Source: Amaranthus tricolor (lineage: Eukaryota > Streptophyta > Magnoliopsida > Caryophyllales > Amaranthaceae). Taken from it: a DNA stretch of 64,000 nt. The notes beneath the pieces are model-generated. The model was not told the origin of the DNA, ran no database searches, and saw only the letters and a program-made list of their open reading frames with translations. Positions 48,558 through 61,157 of this stretch are shown here, one piece after another; within the stretch, counting starts at the first letter, position 1; each line of letters begins with the position of its first letter. Made by a program: the position numbers and the translations under genes. The stretch covers positions 24,394,291-24,458,290 of the forward strand of contig NC_080055.1 of the NCBI RefSeq assembly GCF_026212465.1, given 5' to 3'.

Positions 48558-48602
48558 AAAAGATGATAAATGAAGAAAGATGATAAATGAAGAAAGATGA
48601 TA
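48558..48602. repeat. 17-bp tandem repeat, about 2.5 units
   Basis: Unit 'aagatgataaatgaaga', with near-perfect copies. Confidence 0.85.
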
Positions 48603-50837
48603 ATTTTCCCTAAATCATTCATTTTTCAAATCCATCATCCTCATCTTTCTTTTCAGAGGAAGTCTAAGTAATTAACGGTGATTTTTATTGGCAAATTACC
48701 CTTATGTAGAAGAAGTTGATAGAAGGAGACTTTTAGGATTTTAATTTATCTTTTTTTTGTTTTGTTTACTTTATTGGTCTTTATTTTGTTTTTCTTTTTG
48801 GTCATTTTACAAATTACCATGATTAATTAATTCTTTTCATGCATTTCCATCTATCCAAAAACCTCCTACCCTTAATGTAATGATTGATCCTTGTGCCAAT
48901 AATGAGAAAGTGATATTCTGGAACAAGCTGGTGTATGTCTATCTCTAGTTGGAAGCTTGCTCAACTCATTACTCATAGTTGAATATCATTCATTTTGTCT
49001 TTGTGCTTTATTAGTCTAGTAGTAGTATGTTCTATGTGGGTTTGCAATATTTTTTTAAAAATTCTGATTTTTAACTTTTTACTTAATTTTTCTCTTTTCC
49101 TGTTTGCACAAGAGATGTACTTATTAATGTGCCCAAATTGACTAGATAAGTTAATTATCCCATAATTTTTTTTGGGTTAATAATAAATACATAATCTTTT
49201 AAGGACAATAATTAAAAGATAATCTACAAAAGAGAGATAAATAATCACAAGCTACAATTGTTTTTTAGAAATCTCAAGAGACAAATCATATTCTTCATTA
49301 GAAAAGAAGCTCTAAAGACATGTAATGCAGGCTTCAAAGGAAATGGAAATAAGGCTTTGAACTCCATTTCAAGAGACAAATTATGTATGGGAGTGAATTT
49401 GAACATCATAAGTGACTATGCACTCCAAGAAGGGATTTAACAATTAATTGAAAGGAATATTTAGGAGTATCCGGATGATATGGTGCAAAACATACAATCG
49501 ATTGAGAAGTTGTATATCAAAGGGTTTTTGAATAAGCATGTAGGGTAATTCGCAACGAGTTGCACTTTCATACAATTTGTTGGTTGACTGTGCGACTATA
49601 GCTTGCTACTACGAACGTATAAATGAAATATTTTCTCTATGAATAAGAAATAAGCTTCAAGCTTAGGAAGAGCCAAACCAAAATGATGAATAAAATGACT
49701 TTTGGTAGTGTATCGCTTTTTTTTGGGTAATGTATTGAGTTTGATTCTTATTTAGTTTCAAACATGTTTTCATCCTACTTTATAATCCCAAAAAAATAGA
49801 GATGTGAAATAGCTAACAAAATTTATATTCAATCTAAAATAACTGCATAACAAAATCGAATCAAATTGACAAAGTATTTACTTAAACACAATTACACAAC
49901 AATCGAAATATTCTGATCAATTCTGAAATATGTTCGAACACCTGAATATGCACCTTTACCAATCACAATGCTTTCTTACTTTCTATTTAATTAAAGGAAA
50001 ATAATATATATAACCTTAAAGAGTTATATATAAGAAAGAATCTTGTATTTTTTTAATGTATTTATGGAGTATTGTTTTTGCATTGAAAACATAAGATTCT
50101 TAATTATATTTATTATTTTGTCATTAATTCTTTCTTGGGAATATAAATATAATTTCCAAAAAATATTAATTGTTTCCTAATTTTAGTACTAGATTCTCTT
50201 GAAAACCTAAAATTTTGGTAATAAATAGAATTTGTTAATTTTTATATACAGCCCTAAGCGTTGTTATCCTTAATTAAATCATAGAGGTGTATGATAATTT
50301 ACTTTTTGTTGGATTTTTGGTAAACTTTTGGCTTATTATTGGTTAAAAAACCAATTAAATAGGGTAAAATGCTTTTGAGGCTATCAAGCTAAAATGAAAA
50401 GGCTACTTTAATTATTTTATATATTTTTCTCTAATAAATATCAAACAACCAATATCTAATTTTAGTAATACAACTAGCTTAAAAGTCAATATAAATAGTC
50501 AAACAAGCAAATTATAAAAATAATAATCGAACAATCATTTACCAAATACGGATCACATATGTAAACTAATACTCCAATATTAAGAGATGAAATCTACTTT
50601 GTCTTGACACAATCTCAAGTATAGTATGGGAAAGCTTCAACAAACAAACATTTAACTTTGGAAACAGTTAAAAGAAATATAGAAATTCAAAGGGTTATAC
50701 ACTCCGTACTAGTCAAATTGTCTCATTTGCTTTTAAAACGGAGAATAAAATATACTACTATTTAAAATTAAAATAGAAATAAAAGTGATGAATTTATATC
50801 TAAAGACATGATTGAAATAAATAAAAATAAAAATAGC

Positions 50838-51085
50838 TAGTCTCTTGAGAGATCGTCTTTTTGTTAGACGTATTTCATGCCTAACTTATTAACGATTAAT
50901 GTCTACCTACTGTATTTTTAATGCCTACTTATATTATTTTTAATGTTTATTTACCATATTCTAAATGTCTTCTTTCAATATCTTAAATGCCTACATATAT
51001 CATTTTAAATGTATACTTACAATATTTTAAAGCATATATAATTGACCGGTTCAATTATAGATGGTCTTTGAAAGATACTATCACA
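50838..51085. mobile_element. small element with about eight 22-bp internal repeats
   Basis: The left edge 'ctcttgagagatcgtctt' and right edge 'gatggtctttgaaagatac' are weakly inverted. Between them units of the type 'aatgcctacttatattattt' repeat. The build resembles 53249-53447 and 60047-60300 with a different unit. Confidence 0.5.
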
Positions 51086-51323
51086 AAGATCCGTGAAATG
51101 AAAATTGGCAAGTAGAGTGCGACGAAACCGTTTTCTTTGTTCCATTTAGTTGAAGTACAATTTAAGATTAGAATATGCATGTACACTGCACATCAGCAAC
51201 TATGAAGTAATTGAACTTCATGCTTAGTAAATGCTGAATATCCTAAAGAAAGACTTGGGATTGATTCACTTCATTTAATAATAATTTATACTTGAAAATA
51301 TTCTCTAATTTTTTTTATGAAAA

Positions 51324-52674
51324 TTTAATTTAAAAAATCCTATCTTTAGGTGATTCTCTTTTAAAAATCTTACCTTTTGATTATTTTTTAAAAATTTAAC
51401 CTTTACACTACATTTTCTTTTAAAGATTCAAATTAGCTATTACTGGTTAAATAAGTAAGTTTTTTAATTTTCTTTTATTTTTAAATTTTTAAAACTCAAA
51501 AACAAGGGAACAATTACATTCCATCTCACTGCCTTCCACCATCCCTTCCAACCTGCCCAACCTCCACCATTAATATGCCCAAAAGAACTTCCCCTTCCTT
51601 TACTACCTACCCTCTTCGGCTCTTCCACCACCACCACTCTATATATATCTTATTCTACAACCCTAACCAGCCCCCTCCCTCCACCCCTGCTACTCTATTA
51701 GACTAGCATTATATAAAGAGTTAGTTTGTACTCTAATTGGGGCATCCTATTTTTTTAATTATGTTCTTCTTTCCAAAATTACAATCAAAATATATGCAAT
51801 TAGAATCATAACAATGGAAGAGTGAATGGTTAATTTTTTCTTCTTTACAAGTTCATAGGAATTTTGAGGAAGAAGAGATTATAAATTTAGAGAAGAAGTA
51901 ATTGATTCAATTTGTGGTGGTTGATTGACGGTGGTGGTGTATTTGCGGTTGTTCATGAGGTGGTGGTGTATTTGCGGTTGTTCATGTGGTGGTGGGAGGA
52001 CTACGTTGTGTTGGTTGATGGTGGTTGGCTATTTACCCCTCTTTCCTATTTGATTTAATTTGTGGGTTGTAATTTCAAGGGTTGGATGGAGGTTTGATGG
52101 TAGTGAGTTATTTACCCCTTATGTAGAGCGAGTGTTTCAGGGGACGGGATAGTGGTAGTAGAGGGTTATGGGTTTTCCATGGAGGAGGTGGATTACGAGT
52201 TGATTCAAGAGAGGAGGTGGGTTATGGGTTATTCAGGAAGATGGGATGGTGGTGGATTGGTGTTGGTGGGAACCCAACATGGTGGGAGTATGGTGGTAGT
52301 GTTGAATGCAGAGGATAGGAGAGATGGAGTGGTGGCAATTAGGGTGGGGAATGAGGGTGGCAATTGGGGTGGGGAGTGGGCAGGATGGTGGTGGCAGTTG
52401 GGGTGGGGAGTGGGCAAGATGGTGTTGGTAGTTGGGGTTTGGAGTGGAGGCAGAGTGGTGGTAGTTGGGGTTTTTTTTTAAATGAAAATATAATAGCCAA
52501 TTATTGGTGACACGTGTCATAACTTTTTTTTAAAGTAAACCTGCTACTCCAAGTTAATGCAACCTGAAAGTACTTTAAAAGAAAATTAGGTGCAAAGATC
52601 AGATTTTCAAAAATAATGTAAAAGTGAAATTTTTAATAGATGATTACTTAAAGATGGAATTTTTTTAAAATTAA
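51324..52674. mobile_element. 1.35-kb foldback/Mutator-like element with G/C-biased core
   Basis: Inverted ends of about 100 bp (51324-51425 and 52575-52674), e.g. 'aatcctatctttaggtgat' against complement 'attccatctttaagtaatc'. The core is C-rich on its left (51530-51700) and G-rich on its right (51900-52470), with local tandem repeats. No transposase. Target duplication is uncertain because the flanks are A/T runs. Confidence 0.65.
51925..52470 (+). repeat. GGT/GGGG-rich minisatellite tract
   Basis: Contains two tandem copies of a 32-bp unit near 51930-51995 ('gtgtatttgcggttgttc') and three copies of a 'gcagttggggtggggagt'-like unit at 52350-52450. Several runs of GGG or more could form a G-quadruplex on the plus strand. 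The long open frames here are composition artefacts. Confidence 0.7.
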
Positions 52675-53248
52675 ATTTTTTTTTTATTATATTGTAAATT
52701 AAATAAATTTAACTTTTACTTTATTTAATTTGGTTTCTCAATTTACTATAGTTGTAGACTTGTAGTATAACTTTAAATTTACTTAGCTATTATGGAGATA
52801 TTTGATATAATTTAACTATTGATGTTGTTTACTTGAAAAAAGTGTGTCAAAAGAGTCAAAAGTCAAATTAAAAGTTACTCATATTCGCTATTAGGGTTCA
52901 ACTTAAAAATTGAGTATTAATCATTATTTTTTTTTTGACTAATAGAAAAGGCCATAAAAAATTATTATTTGAATAAATGTTGAATAAATGTTGAGTAAAA
53001 TTAGATGAAATAGTGGAAGTAGTGCACAGATTATATGACATTCAAGGAAATGAGCATCGATAATTAGAACTTTCTTGTTTCTAAAAGATAGTAATATCCA
53101 CCGATAACATGAGTATAAAGATAATAACAAAGTTTAAATTGCGGGGTTAAAATTAAAAATCCTGAGAAACAAAAAAACATACAAATATAAATTAAAAAAA
53201 TATATATATTAATAGAAAATATTGTAAAATTAAAAGGATTATAAATTT

Positions 53249-53447
53249 TCATATGAAACGGTCTCACGGTGAGACCATTTTAATTAGATTGCCCAATGTA
53301 TATTTATTTTTAAAGTGATGACTTTTTATAGTCTTAAAGTTGTCACTTATAACTTTAAAGTGATTGCTTATAATTTCAAAGTGATCATTTAGAGAAATGG
53401 GCTTACTTATATGGGCTCGTCTCATGGTGAGACGGTCTCATATAAGA
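53249..53447. mobile_element. 200-bp MITE with GTGATNACTT internal repeats
   Basis: Ends 'atatgaaacggtctcacgg' and complement 'atatgagaccgtctcacca' are inverted. Inside, four units of the type 'aaagtgatnacttataa' repeat at about 21 bp. Confidence 0.7.
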
Positions 53448-53810
53448 TGAGCTGTAAAAAGATGGGATCTTGGTAAATATCAGTGATTTATAAAGTCTTA
53501 TATGGTAAAATTTGATAGGGTGAAAATTTTGTGATTTTAATTTATTTTTTTAATTTTATTTAATTATTATTTTATTTTTATCTTTTATAATAATTTACCA
53601 ATATGATTATTGATTAGGAATTATTAAAGTTAAAAGTACAACATGCGAGTAACGTTGTTTGTTGGACTAAGTTTTCAATTCATATGAGGTAATGAATATA
53701 CGTGTACGATTAAAATTAGGATGCCAAGTGGCCACTAATAAAAATTTTTCCACAGCAATCATTAGCAAGCTAGCTCTTCCTTTTGGCATTATGAAAGGGC
53801 AAAGTTGATA

Positions 53811-54016
53811 CTTCCTCTCTTATAAATTAATTACAATATATATTTTTTCACCTAATTTTATATATTAATTTAATACTTAATATCTTATGATAAAAAATTA
53901 TAACAAGATTTCACTTGATTATATTAACTTATACATTAAAATTAATCGCAAATTAAGAGTGATGAATGAACAGTGTAATAATCCTAAATGTTGCAAGTAA
54001 TTTAGAAAGGAGGAAG
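53811..54016. mobile_element. Stowaway-type MITE, 206 bp
   Basis: CTTCCTCTCTTATAAATTA and CTTCCTCCTTTCTAAATTA (complement) are inverted ends flanked by TA (53809-53810, 54017-54018). Confidence 0.88.
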
Positions 54017-54287
54017 TATAATTTAATGTGTAATTTTAATCATTTATATCTTAAGTATAATTTAACTAAAAATTATAAAAATTTAATATTATGATACGAT
54101 TAGACCATTCAAATAAGATACTACTTAACTATATTTTTTCTTACACATTAGCTGCAATATTACAAGTATTTCAGAACAAAGAAATATATATCCTAAAAAT
54201 AAATTTTAGTGTCTCTAAGTCTAAAATTTCTTACTCCTCTTATTCGATCAAAATTCTTAAACTATTAATTTTCACTAATTTTTTATT

Positions 54288-54450
54288 GAGACCGTTTCAC
54301 CACAAGACGGCCTTAATTGGATCAGCCAAAGTCTTAAAAAAAAAACTGCGCTTTGTAGAATTCAAATTTTTTTTTTTGATTTTTTTTTCTAATGGGCTGC
54401 TTGTATGGACTCGTCTCACAGTGGGACAATCTCTGAGACGAGCTCATACA
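54288..54450. mobile_element. gagacggtctc element without internal tandem units
   Basis: 'gagaccgtttcaccacaag' on the left and 'ctcgtctcacagtggg' on the right share ends with 53249-53447, but the interior is poly(A)/poly(T)-rich. Confidence 0.5.
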
Positions 54451-55105
54451 ATACTTGCTGATTAATTTTTAGCCCTACTTATCATTATAATTTATATTTT
54501 ATTTTAATCTGTAAGTTAAGTACCACCTTTTATAGATCATAGGAGAGACTAAACAATCAATGGAACAGTCTTTTATGCTCCAATAGAATTACTATTCATA
54601 TTTCGTAGTACATCCATTCACTCAAAAATTGTATTATCTTGGATTAGGGGTTGTCTGTAAAGTGACAATTATTCGATTTGAGTGATTAATTTAATCAATT
54701 ATATTAATTGGTTTGAAGAGTTGAATTTCAATGGTGATATTTATTTAAAAATAACTTATTTATAATAAATTATTTTAATCAATTACTTTACTGAGATGAT
54801 TTGATCGTAAATTAACTTTTAAAAAAAAGTTTTGATCTTTTAGCCTAATCAAAAGACAAAAAAAAAAAAAAAAAAAAACATTGACCAATACTAAATGTAG
54901 AAACTTAAACCATTTCAAAATTATTTCTATACACAATGATTAGATTACAGCTTAATTATTATTATCAAATTATAAAACATAATTAATACTTCCTCCATTC
55001 CATTATACTTCCGCTCAATACGAATATTTTTCCACCTAATATGTCAGAACCAGTTGTAACTATTGCTGAATAAATAGTGACATTTTCATGATTCCCATGA
55101 TCCAT

Positions 55106-56077
55106 TCAAGAACAATTTGATTTCTGGCAATGGAAGACATGAAACTTACATTTAGGAGAAACAGCTTTAAAAAACAATCTTACAGTCTCTTCTTGTCTAA
55201 CCGTTGCACCTTCAATTTCAACCAGAACAGCCCCAGAAATCCTCTCAAAACCACCATTACAGCCACCTTCACCACCTTCCGCCGCTGCCATATAAGCAAC
55301 AATGGCAGCTTGAGCAGGACCCATACTAGGATTATAAGCAGCAGATTCCATGTATGACCCTGTATAGATTCTACCATTATCATCAACCAAAGCAACCCCA
55401 GAAGGACACCCACTATACGGCGCATGGGACCTATTTGCAGCCTCAAATGCAGCTAAAACCAATTCTGTTTCCCTAATTTGAGAAAACCCATTACACAAAT
55501 TACCAATTTGGGTAATTTTATCAGCATCATGAATCAAATTGTTGTTCTGGGTTTCTAAAATTAGGGGTACATCTTTATGTAAAAGATCATCAGGACCAAA
55601 TCTATGAGGTAAAAATTGAGATAAAGGTGTAAAAGAATCTGTTTCTACATCAATCCGGTGCCGATTAATTAGGGTTTGTTCATCACATTTATGGGTATTC
55701 AAAACTAAGATCTGAATATCAGGCGCACCACGAATTTCTTGCAGAAATTGACGGCAATGACCGCAAGGATACGCCGAAACAACAATGTTCTTCAGATGGG
55801 TTTCTGGGTGAAGAGACATATTTGTTATCAGAAATTGTTCGGCATGGATGGAATGATGAAGGGGTAATCCAGGAAATTCGACATTAACGCCGATGAAGAT
55901 TCGGCCATCGGAGGATAATCCGACGGCGGCGACGGGGAAATTGGAGATTGGACTGCGAGCTAGGGTTTGAGCCGATTTCGCTATGATTGGGAGAAGATTT
56001 AGGACAGAATTTAGGCCTAATTTTTTGCAAATTGATTCTGCTTCGGATTTATTGATCATGAATTTGAGGTGATCCAT
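55106..56077 (-). CDS. CDA: cytidine deaminase, 323 aa
   Basis: Intronless. Converts cytidine or deoxycytidine to uridine or deoxyuridine in pyrimidine salvage; plant CDA1 is cytosolic. The catalytic N-terminal half has HAE (His78, Glu80, the proton-shuttling Glu) and PCGHC (Cys105 and Cys108, zinc ligands), with the substrate segment FPLAAVG-like NFPVAAVGL before them. The second half (about 211-310) is the degenerate dCMP_cyt_deam_2 repeat of dimeric plant and E. coli-type enzymes (AAANRSHAPYS-like, YMESAAYNPSMGPAQAA). Length is close to Arabidopsis CDA1 (about 300 aa). Start at 56077 is chosen because MDHLKF aligns with family N-termini; Met7 is possible. Confidence 0.95.
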   Translation of the reverse strand: MDHLKFMINKSEAESICKKLGLNSVLNLLPIIAKSAQTLARSPISNFPVAAVGLSSDGRIFIGVNVEFPGLPLHHSIHAEQFLITNMSLHPETHLKNIVVSAYPCGHCRQFLQEIRGAPDIQILVLNTHKCDEQTLINRHRIDVETDSFTPLSQFLPHRFGPDDLLHKDVPLILETQNNNLIHDADKITQIGNLCNGFSQIRETELVLAAFEAANRSHAPYSGCPSGVALVDDNGRIYTGSYMESAAYNPSMGPAQAAIVAYMAAAEGGEGGCNGGFERISGAVLVEIEGATVRQEETVRLFFKAVSPKCKFHVFHCQKSNCS

Positions 56078-59000
56078 TTTTTGTGGGGATTGTTAATAAG
56101 AAAATGGTGAATGATGAAATTTCTGGGTAGGAATTGAAATTGATGATGATGGGTTTTGATTAGATGTGAAAGAGATGGATTTGGGAAAAAGATTGATAAG
56201 AGAAAGAGTGTGTTTTGGGGGAGATGAGGGTGTTTGAGGATAAATTTAGGAAAGTACAACAATAAGGGGGATTTATAGTGGGATTTCAAAGGAGACAATT
56301 TTTTTTTTTAAAAAAAAAATAATATATATTATCCAATCTTGTATATTTTTTTATGTAATTCATTGTTATTTTTGCTTGGAAAATATAAGAATTAATTATA
56401 TATTATTATTTTATTATAAATATTTTCTTGGAAATTTAAAATAACTATAAAAAATTATTAATTATTTTCAATTTTTTATATTAGATTGTTTTAAAAATCT
56501 AAAATTATTAATAATAAATGTAATTTACTAATTTTTATGTACAGTCCTAAAGGCCAGTATTCAAAAAATTAAATTTGAAAATTCTGGTGAAATTTATAAA
56601 GTTGCTAAAATTAATGAAAAAGATAAATAAACACTTACAATGAGATAAATATACAAGATATAATAAGTACATATTCTCTTCATTAATGCCATTTTTATTC
56701 TTTTGAAAAGAATCTAACTCCTTTATTAAATGATGCTACATAAATAATTAGATACTATGTAATTAATAATATGAGTTGCAATTAATTATCTTTCAATACA
56801 AACTTCCTCAAAATATTAAATAAAGTTTCTACTTTTGTAAAGAAAACCTGAAAATTACATCTTCTATCTTTATATAATCCAAAAATCGTATTTCACACTA
56901 AGTTTGCACCTCTAAAAGTCATATTTACCTATATGCAATAAAATGATATTGTTAATTAATTGGCCAAAATTAAAAGGAAATAAAATCTTAAAAAACAAAA
57001 AATGGAAAAATAGAATATAACATACCTACTGATTAAAATGAAAGACTCAACTTGTGACATAATTATCCGATTGAATTAACTGAAAAAAAAAAATATAAAC
57101 ATTATATTATTATCCAATTTTTTATAAAAAAATTCAACGAAAAGAATTAAAGAGGAAACAAAAAAATTGGTACTTGGAAAGATTATGGGAGTATTTTTAG
57201 AGAGAAGATGAATGGAGGAGAATTAGAAAGGTGGATGGGTGTTTTTGATTTGTGAAACGATTGTTTTCAAATTTTCAATAGTTTTATAAGGAGTTGTAGT
57301 TGCATTAATGCACATATATTTTTACTTTTACTTTCTAGTAACTATAAGAGAATATTTGTTATCATTAATACTTATATGTAGCATTAAAGCCTACATATAT
57401 CATTTACTATAAATATATTTTATTACTTCGTTTCATTTTGTTGTTGTAATATTAATTATTTGCTATGCCTTAGTTACTGTTCGATAAGTGATCATAAATA
57501 TATAGATAGAAGTAAAATTGAAAATTCAGATAAAGAAAATGACTTATGTGATTAACAATGACTAATCATAAAAATAGGCTAAATCGTAAAAAGACCTTTT
57601 AAGTTGAAAATAAGCTTATTAGCTGGTTTAGTGGCTACTGATTCTTATAAGTTTTTATATTAAGGTATTGATTAAGCCTTACTTTGGCCCCAAAACAAAT
57701 AGAATGTTAGATTTTCTAACAAGCAAAATGATGATCCATCCCCTCTATGTATAGAGTATGGGATACATATATAACTTCCATACCTACAGATATACTATAT
57801 ATGTCCCTCACTCCCTCATGAGAAGCACTTGCACATTGGCTAAAAACATACTTTAAATTGCGTAAAAATTTAATTGTACAGACCGTTTGATCAAACGAGC
57901 TAGATGCTTGATCGAGCACATAGTTTTTAAAGGAATTAGAAGGAAATAGAAAGTTTCAGACTCAATCAAGCATGTTTTCTTGACTGAGCAACCCACAACT
58001 CGAACGAGAAGAGAGCTAGCTCCCTCCTTCCCTTACTTGCTTTGTTTGCGATAACTTATAGTGTCCAACAAATTAAATTACCTCTTTTTATTTTGGTATA
58101 GAAATATATAGCCATATACTTGTTAGTCAAAATAATAAAAAGTAAAAAGTTTTTCCAATAACTAAGCTAATTCGTAGAATACATACCGTGAAACATTTTC
58201 TATATATAAATTGAATACTATAAATAATATAATTATTAGTATATAATATTTTATTTTAAATTGTCACACGGAAACATAATCTAAAAAAAAAATGTATGAT
58301 GTCCAAATCAATATTAATTGATAAAATAAATTTGGATATCTTAAAGTAAAGTAATATAATAATACAAATAATAATAATATGTCCTCAAATGTTGTTCCAA
58401 GATGGGATAAATGATTGGGTCAGTAAGCATGAGACTCCATCAAGGAAGTTTCATGAAACTACAAAGAAGTTACAAATATTATAAATAACTAGTTCTAACT
58501 TTTTGTGCAAAATACACGGAATATCTTAATTTATTTAGAACCGTTTGATTCTTATAAATAAATTAAATTGATAATTTTTTGTAATTTTTTATTTATTCAA
58601 TTACTTTTTACACTTGTTTTGAGCTTTAATATTTCTAAATAGCTATTATAAATTTTTGTTAAAGTTGTATTTTATAAAATTATATGTTAAGATTTAAATT
58701 TGTCTTTTCTAAGGTGAAAATTTCTAAAATAGACAAAGAAAAAAAAACAAAAAGAATATTATATTTGAATATAAAAATATATTAATTATGATAGAGAATA
58801 TTTATATATTTGTTATAAAAAAATTTGTTGCTTAATATTGATGAAAACAAATAATTTGCTTATTATCATGAAAAATAATAGTAGAAAAAATAAATATAAT
58901 TACAACACGTTATCATTGAAATTAATATCTTTATTAAAGTATAGAAATAGATGGTATCAATATGAGAGTTAAAGAAAATGTAAGAAATGATGAGTATACA

Positions 59001-59387
59001 TTAAATGAATGTAGGTAAAGTCATAAAAAACAAAGGGGTTTAGTCATAAAAGATTCCAAACAAGTAGAAGAAAGTGTTGCTTATGTGATTTGTTTGACCT
59101 TTACCATACCACAAGACTCTTAGAGGTGGTAAAGCTTAAGCCCTCACCCACAAATATTGCATGTGGATTGCCATACCTTTAGCTTTATAAATCATTCCAA
59201 ATCAAGTGTTATTGAACATAATAATTTTATAAATATAATTATTTTTTCAGTATCTTTATATAATACGATCTCATTATATGACTAATATAAAATCGCCAAA
59301 AGAAAAAGATTTAAAACAACAATTACATATAAAGCACCCTCAATTCCCAACACTCACTATTATCGCGATCTCAATCACCATGGCTAC
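56078..59387. other. AT-rich intergenic region upstream of CDA
   Basis: The first 250 bp are likely CDA 5' UTR and promoter. The rest, to 59387, is strongly AT-rich; I see no gene, intact transposon or long repeat. An 'agttcgctt'-free stretch near 58400-59330 is likewise unremarkable. Confidence 0.45.
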
Positions 59388-59390
59388 TTA

Positions 59391-60043
59391 GGGGGTGTTT
59401 GGTATAAAGATTGAAAATGGAATGGAAAGGGAACCTTTTAAGAAGGGTAAGGGTAAGGATAATGGTTGTTATTATTTGTTGTTTGGTATGCTAATGGAAA
59501 GGGAAACACCTATTAATATTGCATTATCCCTCCATAATCAGTACAACTGAAATATAATCTACCTTTAGAGATATGATGACAAAAGAAAAAAATAACTATG
59601 AAACTATAACTTTTTTTTTATATATAAATCCCAGCAAATTAACCATAATTGAAGATTTTGGGATTGAAGGAGTAAGAAAAGCAAATTGAAAATTTTCAGA
59701 TCTTTACCCATAATTTTATTCCTGTTGCATTCAAAAAAGAGACACTCAAAAAAAAATTAAAAATAGTGGGAGAGAGGAAGATGATATACTTTGTTAGTTA
59801 GGAGCACTTGAAGAAGAAAATATGATAGAAGAGAATCTAGCTTGAAGGTTTGAGTTTCAGAATAAAAGAAAGAAAATGTAACATTATTTGTTTTCACTAG
59901 TATTTACGAGGAAACAAATGAATGGTAATGGTTTCCGCTAGGTAACGGTAATGGATAGCCAAAAACCATACCAAATACTTTCAAACGGTAACGAATAGTT
60001 GAATCTGTTTACAATTTTAAAAAATTTGATACCAAACAACCCC
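59391..60043. mobile_element. PIF/Harbinger-type element, 653 bp
   Basis: Ends GGGGGTGTTTGGTAT and ATACCAAACAACCCC are inverted and flanked by TTA on both sides (59388-59390, 60044-60046), the target preference of Harbinger elements. No transposase. A related element lies at 13321-14139. Confidence 0.88.
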
Positions 60044-60046
60044 TTA

Positions 60047-60300
60047 AAGTGACTAATTATAACGTTAAGTGATCACTTAAATTTCTGAAGTGATCACTTT
60101 GGCACTTTATAATCTTGAAGTGATCAATTATAACCTTAGTGATCACTTATAATCTTAAAGTAATCAATTAAAATCTAAAAGTAATTATTTATAATCTTAA
60201 AGTGATCAATTATAACTTAAAAGTAATCACTTATAACTTTAAAGTGGTCATTTATAACCTTAGATTAATCTCTTACAATCTTAAAATAACCAATTATAAT
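60047..60300. repeat. about 12 x 21-bp minisatellite with GTGATCAC core
   Basis: Tandem units of the type 'aagtgatcacttataatctt', diverged from one another, begin right after the TTA flank of the Harbinger element. Inverted 'cgtcttacgacgagacg' lies just beyond, near 60345-60362. This looks like an expanded form of the repeat inside the MITEs at 53249 and 23135. Confidence 0.8.
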
Positions 60301-60639
60301 AATAATATATTTGTTAATTTGAAAATAGACTGATTGTATAGTCCCGTCTTACGACGAGACGATCTCTTGTTGGTAGGCGTTTTGGTTGTATTGTTTTCCA
60401 TATTATTAAGGCCAAGTTTTTGCTCTTGGGCTCTATGGCTTGTATTGTTTAGGCTTCGGGACTATGTTAGGTTGGTAGCCTGGTTTGAAAACTTGTTATT
60501 TTGAGAGGTTTTGGGTCTTTTATTCCTCACAGGATTCTCCATGTGTTTTGTATATATTTTTGTAATTTAATATAATTTTAATTTTGAAAATTTTTTTATG
60601 ATACATGTTAATCAACATGTTCTCGTTTTATGATTCTCA

Positions 60640-60797
60640 CTATCTGGCCATCTGTTATAAATCGAGGAACTCTCTAACTGTATTTTTTTATAGGTATGAG
60701 TTATCGTATTTTATTTTTTTCAGAATCTGAGCATAATTTCTATAAGCGGGATACACTGGCTATGATGGTGGTGGTGGTGGTAGTGGTGATGATGTTA
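60640..60797 (+). mobile_element. LINE (RTE-like) 3' end fragment
   Basis: 'ataggtatgagttatcg', 'gagcataatttctataagc' and 'gggatacactggctatgatg' end in GGT/GAT repeats. They are the same blocks in the same order as at 22350-22530. Confidence 0.5.
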
Positions 60798-60837
60798 AAA
60801 TTTATTAAATCCTTATATCAATGTTCAAAGACAATAA

Positions 60838-61154
60838 CAGTTTGTTTGGTAGTCGGTATTAAATGGTGTAAATGATAATAAAAAAACTTAGTGTAATTTT
60901 TATAAAAATATCTCTTAACAAGTTAAATGAGCATGCTTGTTTACCTTGAATAATATTCATTTTCTTCACAAAATTCATTTTAAATGCACTACTATTTGAA
61001 AATTTGGTATTAGGTGGTAATGAAAGATTGTGAACAATAAACTTTTTAACTAGCAAAGATTTATAACCATAAAAATGACATGGTATATATTATAAAAATT
61101 TACATTGTAATTCTTTCTTATTACCACGTTTGATACCAATAACCAAACGAACCG
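60838..61154. mobile_element. Tourist/PIF-Harbinger-type MITE, 317 bp
   Basis: CAGTTTGTTTGGTAG and CGGTTCGTTTGGTTA (complement) are inverted ends flanked by TAA (60835-60837, 61155-61157). Same family as 12419-12734 in the SCPL gene. Confidence 0.85.
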
Positions 61155-61157
61155 TAA

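Larger units (their letters stand above)
46242..55105. other. 8.9-kb intergenic region, MITE-rich
   Basis: No gene found. Identified contents: gggtcg-family fragments (46890-47010, 48434-48530), two Stowaways almost end to end (47714-47973, 47984-48257), a 17-bp tandem repeat (48558-48602), a small element with internal 22-bp repeats (50838-51085), a 1.35-kb foldback element (51324-52674), a small gagacggtctc MITE (53249-53447), a Stowaway (53811-54016), a second gagacggtctc element (54288-54450) and an A-rich run (54859-54880). The rest is AT-rich with no signal I recognise. The last few hundred bases should include the cytidine deaminase 3' flank. Confidence 0.6.

Noticed and set aside
52152..52520. 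Gly/Val-rich frame (plus) and Pro/His-rich frames (minus)
   Set aside because: Produced by the GGT/GGGG minisatellite; no domain and strong compositional bias.
55130..55446. Frames overlapping the cytidine deaminase
   Set aside because: Shadows of the CDA coding sequence.
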